Origin: Saccharopolyspora rhizosphaerae
Lineage (GTDB): Bacteria; Actinomycetota; Actinomycetes; Mycobacteriales; Pseudonocardiaceae
Direction: 5' to 3'
Assembly: GCF_003931915.1 (NCBI RefSeq)
Contig: NZ_RSAA01000020.1
Location: 270,759 to 334,758 of the forward strand
DNA length: 64,000 bases
Positions within the stretch are counted from its first letter, which is position 1; each line of letters begins with the position of its first letter. Of this stretch, positions 60,462 through 64,000 are shown in pieces. The position numbers and the translations under genes are program-made. Under the pieces are notes generated by a model. That model saw only the letters and a program-made list of their open reading frames with translations. It was not told where the DNA came from and ran no database searches.

Positions 60462-62147
60462 TCAGTCCGGCAGCGCGAAGACGATCAGGGCACTGCCGTG
60501 GCCGGCCCCGAGCATCCCCGGGATGATGCCCTCCAGCCATCCTCCCCAGCCGACCGGCACGGCGACGTACTGCTTGCCGTCGACGGAGTAGGTCATCGGG
60601 CTGCCGTGGTGGCCGCTCCCGCACTGGAACTTCCACAGCTCCTCACCGGTCCGGGCGTCGAGCGCCAGGAACTCGCCGGTCGGAGTGCCCGCGAACACGA
60701 GGTCTCCGGCGGTGGTGAGCACCGAGGAGGCCATCGGGTGCGGGTTGCGCCAGCGCCACACCTCCTCGCCCTTCGAGTTGAAGGCGCTGATCGACCCGGC
60801 CATGTCGTCGATGTCGACCTGCACGGCCGCACCCCAGTAGGGCATGCCTTCCTTGAACTCGCGACGCCGCCGGGTGGCGGTGGCGCCCACGTCGGCGACC
60901 GGGACGTAGAACAGGTCGTGGGTGGGGTTGTAGGCCGCGTGCGTCCACTCCTTCGCACCCGCCGGGCCCGGGTAGAAGTGGACCGGTTCCCCCTCCTTGT
61001 CCGGGTACTTCCGGGGGATCACCTTGCCGTCGCGGGTGATGGTGCCCCAGTCGATCCGGTCGACGAACGGGGTCACGTGCTGCAGCTCGCCGTTGGTGCG
61101 GTCGAGCACGAAGAAGTAGCCGTTCTTGTCGAAGTGGCCGAGCAGCTTCTTGCCGTCCCGCTCGAACAGCGTCATCTCCATGGTGGAGTCGTAGTCCCAC
61201 AGGTCGTGCGGGGTGAACTGGTAGTGCCACTTGATCTCACCGGTGTCCACGTCGACCGCGACGACGCTGTCGGTGTAGAGGTTGTCGCCCTCGCGCACCG
61301 CGCCGTCGAAGTCCGGCGCCGGGTTGCCGGTGCCCGCGTAGTACAGGTTGGTGTCCGGGTCGTAGGTGCCGGTGATCCAGTGGTTCGCGCCGCCGCGCGC
61401 CCACGCCTCTCCATCGTCCGGCCAGGTCTCCGAACCCGGTTCACCCGGCTTCGGCACGGTGTAGCAGCGCCAGCGGTGCGCACCGGTCTCCAGGTCCCAG
61501 CAGTCGATGTGCCCGCGCACGCCGAACTCACCGCCTGCGCTGCCGGTGATGAGGGTGTCCTTGACGACCAGGGGCGCCAGCGACGCGCTTTCGCCCGCCC
61601 GCACGTCGCCGATGGTCTGGTCCCACACCTTCTCGCCCGTTCTGGCGTCCAACGCCAGCAGGTGGGCGTTCGGGGTCACGAAGTAGACCCTGCCGTGGGC
61701 GACCGCGCAGCCGCGGTTGACGTTGCCGCAGCACAGCGAGACGTCGAACGGCACGGCGTGCTTGTAGCGCCACAGCTGCTCGCCGGTCGTGGCGTCCAGG
61801 GCCCAGAACCAGCCGTCCCAGCCTGTCACGAACATGACCCCGTCCACGACCAGCGGGCACGCCTCGAAGGCGTAGGTGGACGCCCCCGCGATCTGGCCGG
61901 CGGTGCCGGCCTGGAACATCCACACCGGGCCGAGGCGCTTGACGTTGTCGGTGGTGATCTGGTCCAGCAGGCTGTACCGCTGGCCGTCGTAGGCGCCGTA
62001 GTAGGTGATCCAGTTGTGCGATTCCGCACGCGCGTCGAGGATGCGCTCGTAGTTGATGTTGTCGGTGACGCCGGGCGCCGTGCCGGAGACGGCGCTGAGG
62101 GCACCGTGGTCGATCGCGTCACCTGCGTCGACGTACTCGATCGTCAT
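60462..62147 (-). CDS. PQQ-dependent alcohol dehydrogenase, lanthanide-type, without signal peptide
   Basis: The 561-residue eight-bladed propeller belongs to the methanol/ethanol dehydrogenase family. Residues expected around PQQ and metal are visible: the vicinal disulfide Cys139-Cys140 (SLCCGN), Glu207 (GGEFGVRG), Asn275 (GTGNPAP), catalytic Asp318 and the extra Asp320 in HDLWDYD. The second Asp is the marker of lanthanide-binding XoxF/ExaF-type enzymes. The protein starts MTIEYVDAGDA with no hydrophobic export signal, and GGGAGG precedes this ATG. It follows a PQQ-associated protein gene by 13 bp. No cytochrome c or PQQ synthesis genes are in view. The alcohol oxidised is unknown. Confidence 0.9.
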   Translation of the reverse strand: MTIEYVDAGDAIDHGALSAVSGTAPGVTDNINYERILDARAESHNWITYYGAYDGQRYSLLDQITTDNVKRLGPVWMFQAGTAGQIAGASTYAFEACPLVVDGVMFVTGWDGWFWALDATTGEQLWRYKHAVPFDVSLCCGNVNRGCAVAHGRVYFVTPNAHLLALDARTGEKVWDQTIGDVRAGESASLAPLVVKDTLITGSAGGEFGVRGHIDCWDLETGAHRWRCYTVPKPGEPGSETWPDDGEAWARGGANHWITGTYDPDTNLYYAGTGNPAPDFDGAVREGDNLYTDSVVAVDVDTGEIKWHYQFTPHDLWDYDSTMEMTLFERDGKKLLGHFDKNGYFFVLDRTNGELQHVTPFVDRIDWGTITRDGKVIPRKYPDKEGEPVHFYPGPAGAKEWTHAAYNPTHDLFYVPVADVGATATRRRREFKEGMPYWGAAVQVDIDDMAGSISAFNSKGEEVWRWRNPHPMASSVLTTAGDLVFAGTPTGEFLALDARTGEELWKFQCGSGHHGSPMTYSVDGKQYVAVPVGWGGWLEGIIPGMLGAGHGSALIVFALPD

Positions 62148-62160
62148 CGGTTCGTCCTCC

Positions 62161-62622
62161 CTACGGGCGCGGCTGGTCGGGGCGGTCGAGACGGGCTTCC
62201 GGAGGCACTTCGCCGAGCACGACGATGGCGGCGGTCAGACCGCGCCCCTCGTCGTTGCCGCCGGGCGAGCTGTACCAGTAGTAGCCGGGGCCGTCGAGGT
62301 TGAGCTTCGCCCTGCCCTTGGAGTGGTTGAGCAGCCACAGGAACTTCTTGTCGCCGTTGCTGGGCAGCAGGCAGGCGTGGGTGTTCTTGTCGTCGTTGAT
62401 GACCGTCAGCTCCAGGTCACCGCCGTGCGGCAGGACGAGGATCGCCGGGTCCCAGGCGATCTCGTCCTCCCGGATCCGGATGGTCGCTTCCATCGTGCCG
62501 TCGGGGCGCTCGGTGGCCCGCTCGATCCTGCCGGTCCCGAGAACCCGGCCGAGCGCTGCGCCGTTCTGCGCGTCCAAGCCGAGTTCACTGAGCAGGTCTT
62601 CGCGTTCCTGGGTAGACGTCAT
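62161..62622 (-). CDS. PQQ-associated cupredoxin-like protein (MSMEG_3727 family)
   Basis: The 153-residue protein sits directly before the PQQ dehydrogenase, in the arrangement known for mycobacterial MSMEG_3727. The second half reads like a cupredoxin strand set: LPHGGDLELTVINDDKNTHACLL with His and Cys, then LLNHSKGRAKLNLDGPGYYWYSSPGGNDEGRG. It might bind copper and accept electrons from the dehydrogenase, but the full type-1 copper ligand set is not obvious. Neither protein has a signal peptide. The ATG follows GGAGGTGAGG. Confidence 0.8.
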   Translation of the reverse strand: MTSTQEREDLLSELGLDAQNGAALGRVLGTGRIERATERPDGTMEATIRIREDEIAWDPAILVLPHGGDLELTVINDDKNTHACLLPSNGDKKFLWLLNHSKGRAKLNLDGPGYYWYSSPGGNDEGRGLTAAIVVLGEVPPEARLDRPDQPRP

Positions 62623-63070
62623 CGGACCTCACCTCCTCGTTCGAATCCGCATCCGGACCGCGCACAGGACGACCGGGAACCGGCCCCGGGATCAGCTGCG
62701 GACACCGAATTCGCGGTGTGGAGCGAATTTCCAGCACAGGCGTTCCCTGCGGTGGAACGGCGGTGCGCATGCCTCGACCTCCGGCCACCGGACGATCAAC
62801 CCGTGATGACCACGGAGGCTACGGTGATCGGGATCACCTTCGGAAGGGCGGACCGTTCACCCGCCGAGCCGCACCGCTCACCCGGATCCGACTACCGCCC
62901 AAGGGGTTCCACGACGGCGTGAGGTGCGGATGCCGGGGTGGCTGCGCTGCACCTCCCGGCGGAAGAGCGGAAGTGCGCGCACCTGAGGCAGGTGCGCCCC
63001 CGGTTCCACCAGGCGGGAGTGAACTCCTGGAGCGCTCCCCGTCCCGGCGGGCTGACCCCTGACCGCTACC
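62623..63070. other. Intergenic region with one hairpin
   Basis: About 450 bp between divergent genes contains no credible coding sequence. GCGCACCTG-AGG-CAGGTGCGC at 62977-62997 is a perfect 9-bp stem with a three-base loop, which may be an operator or a weak terminator. I recognised no convincing promoter. Confidence 0.5.
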
Positions 63071-63079
63071 GTGCGGGGT

Positions 63080-63841
63080 GTGGATGTCGCTGAGCAGCTC
63101 GTCGTGGTGACCGGAGGCGGACGCGGACTGGGCGCCGCGTTGGTGCGTGCGTTCGCGGGCCAGGGCGCCCGTGTCGTGATCGACTACCGCCGCAGCCGTG
63201 AGCACGCCGAGGCCCTGGCCACCGAGCTCGGCGACCGGGTGATCGCCGTCGCGGCCGACGTCACCGATCGAGACCAGGTTGACGCCCTGTTCGCCACGGC
63301 GCGGGAGCGCTTCGGGACTCCCGTGACGACGGTGGTCAACAACGCCCTCGCCGACTTCGCGTTCAACGGTGAGGCCCGTTCGCACGCCGACACGATCACG
63401 TGGGGTGAGTTCGCCGGGCAGTTCGAGGGCAGCGTCCGCGGTGCGTTGCACGCCTCGCAGGCCGCGTTGCCGGGCATGCGGGAGCTCGGTGGTGGCCGGA
63501 TCATCAACGTCGGCACGAACCTGTTCCAGAACCCGGTGGTGCCCTACCACGACTACACCGCGGCGAAGGCGGCGTTGCTGTCGCTGACCCGCACCCTCGC
63601 CGCCGAGCTCGGTCCCGACGGCATCACGGTCAACATGGTTTCGGGCGGGCTGCTGCGCACCACCGACGCGAGCGCCGCCACTCCCGAGGCGGTGTTCGAC
63701 GCGATCGCGGCGAACACGCCGTTGCGCCACGTGGTGACACCCGGCGAGTTCGCCGACGCGGCTCTGTTCTTCGCCTCCCCGTGGTCGCGGGCGGTCACGG
63801 GCCAGAACCTGGTGGTCGACGGTGGCTTGGTCATGGGCTGA
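63080..63841 (+). CDS. Short-chain dehydrogenase/reductase (FabG-like)
   Basis: A protein of about 253 residues with the NAD(P) motif TGGGRGLG, VNNALADF in place of the usual NNAG, and the catalytic Tyr-x-x-x-Lys in YHDYTAAKAA. The end ITGQNLVVDGGLVMG is typical of 3-oxoacyl reductases. Either GTG 63071 or GTG 63080 could be the start. No Shine-Dalgarno sequence is present, and TACCGT (63067-63072) could act as a -10 box for a leaderless message starting at 63080. It is divergent from the PQQ operon and convergent with the ligase at the right edge. The substrate is unknown. Confidence 0.85.
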   Translation: MDVAEQLVVVTGGGRGLGAALVRAFAGQGARVVIDYRRSREHAEALATELGDRVIAVAADVTDRDQVDALFATARERFGTPVTTVVNNALADFAFNGEARSHADTITWGEFAGQFEGSVRGALHASQAALPGMRELGGGRIINVGTNLFQNPVVPYHDYTAAKAALLSLTRTLAAELGPDGITVNMVSGGLLRTTDASAATPEAVFDAIAANTPLRHVVTPGEFADAALFFASPWSRAVTGQNLVVDGGLVMG

Positions 63842-63895
63842 GCAGCCGCACCGGCGACGAGGCTCGACCGGACTCCGATGAGAACCCGCCGTGGG

Positions 63896-64000
63896 TCACT
63901 GGAGGTGGAGGAGGTCGAGGGCTTGTTGGCGCATCTCGACCTTGCGGACCTTGCCGGTGACCGTCATCGGGAACTCCTCGACCACGTGCACGTAGCGCGG
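63896..64000 (-). CDS. Acyl-CoA ligase, C-terminal end only
   Basis: The last 34 codons of an AMP-forming ligase run in from the right edge: VVEEFPMTVTGKVRKVEMRQ, where the Lys of TGKVRK is the catalytic lysine of the C-terminal domain, then QALDLLHLQ and a stop at 63896. The rest lies outside the window. Confidence 0.85.
   Translation of the reverse strand, partial: PRYVHVVEEFPMTVTGKVRKVEMRQQALDLLHLQ

Overview
The window is high-GC actinobacterial DNA: strong third-position GC bias, many GTG starts, probable leaderless genes, a mycothiol-type maleylpyruvate isomerase family enzyme, a probable NDMA-type alcohol dehydrogenase, LGFP repeats and a snapalysin. A member of the Pseudonocardiaceae, perhaps Saccharopolyspora, is my best guess. 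That rests on gene content and not on a marker gene. I saw no rRNA, tRNA, CRISPR array, phage or intact insertion sequence. The region looks like a chromosomal stretch of catabolic cassettes, each with its own regulator.

Layout, left. 1-1421 is the end of a fatty-acyl-CoA ligase, closed by a 20-bp terminator hairpin. 1639-5702 is a tight four-gene operon (GntR regulator, ADP-ribosylglycohydrolase-family hydrolase, NCS1 permease, PfkB kinase) resembling the E. coli yegTUVW set, probably for uptake and breakdown of an unknown N-glycoside. 5911-16840 holds a GNAT enzyme, a secreted M14 peptidase, an esterase and drug exporter, an orphan ferredoxin, a MetE-like protein, a Baeyer-Villiger monooxygenase/MaoC/MFS set and a maleylpyruvate isomerase-like protein. 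16920-23852 is an L-rhamnose catabolic locus with isomerase, fused aldolase/dehydrogenase and kinase apparently intact. The transporter is frameshifted and the mutarotase has been broken by a small inversion. Two copies of one operator sit just downstream of divergent promoters. 24352-25636 is a nearly full-length but multiply frameshifted sugar-binding lipoprotein.

Middle. 25909-30086 has SixA, a large secreted M14 peptidase and a thioesterase. 30791-33170 pairs an acetoacetate-decarboxylase-fold protein with a GMC oxidoreductase. 33572-36745 is GntR, acyl-CoA dehydrogenase and MmgE/PrpD. 37054-39485 is a zinc alcohol dehydrogenase, an MBL-fold lactonase-like hydrolase and an FmdB-type zinc ribbon protein. 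39509-41457 is a TetR/MFS exporter pair. 41830-44455 is a divergent LuxR regulator and acyl-CoA synthetase. 44756-49421 has a GST, an MHS transporter, an M20 amidohydrolase and a divergent Lrp-type regulator.

Right. 49529-53141 encodes two secreted proteins: a sugar-dehydrogenase-like protein with PKD and LGFP repeats, and snapalysin. 53246-58906 is a cyclohexanecarboxylate-type ring-degradation operon (ligase, BadH-like, acyl-CoA dehydrogenase, BadI-like) with a divergent TetR gene and three operators spaced exactly 21 bp apart. 58908-60363 is an ArsR/CDF metal-efflux pair. 60462-62622 is a lanthanide-type PQQ alcohol dehydrogenase lacking a signal peptide, plus its PQQ-associated partner. 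An SDR and the end of another CoA ligase finish the window.

Two families of dispersed repeats occupy several intergenic gaps: short palindromes centred on TCGCGCGA, and a repeat of about 90 bp seen twice plus one fragment.
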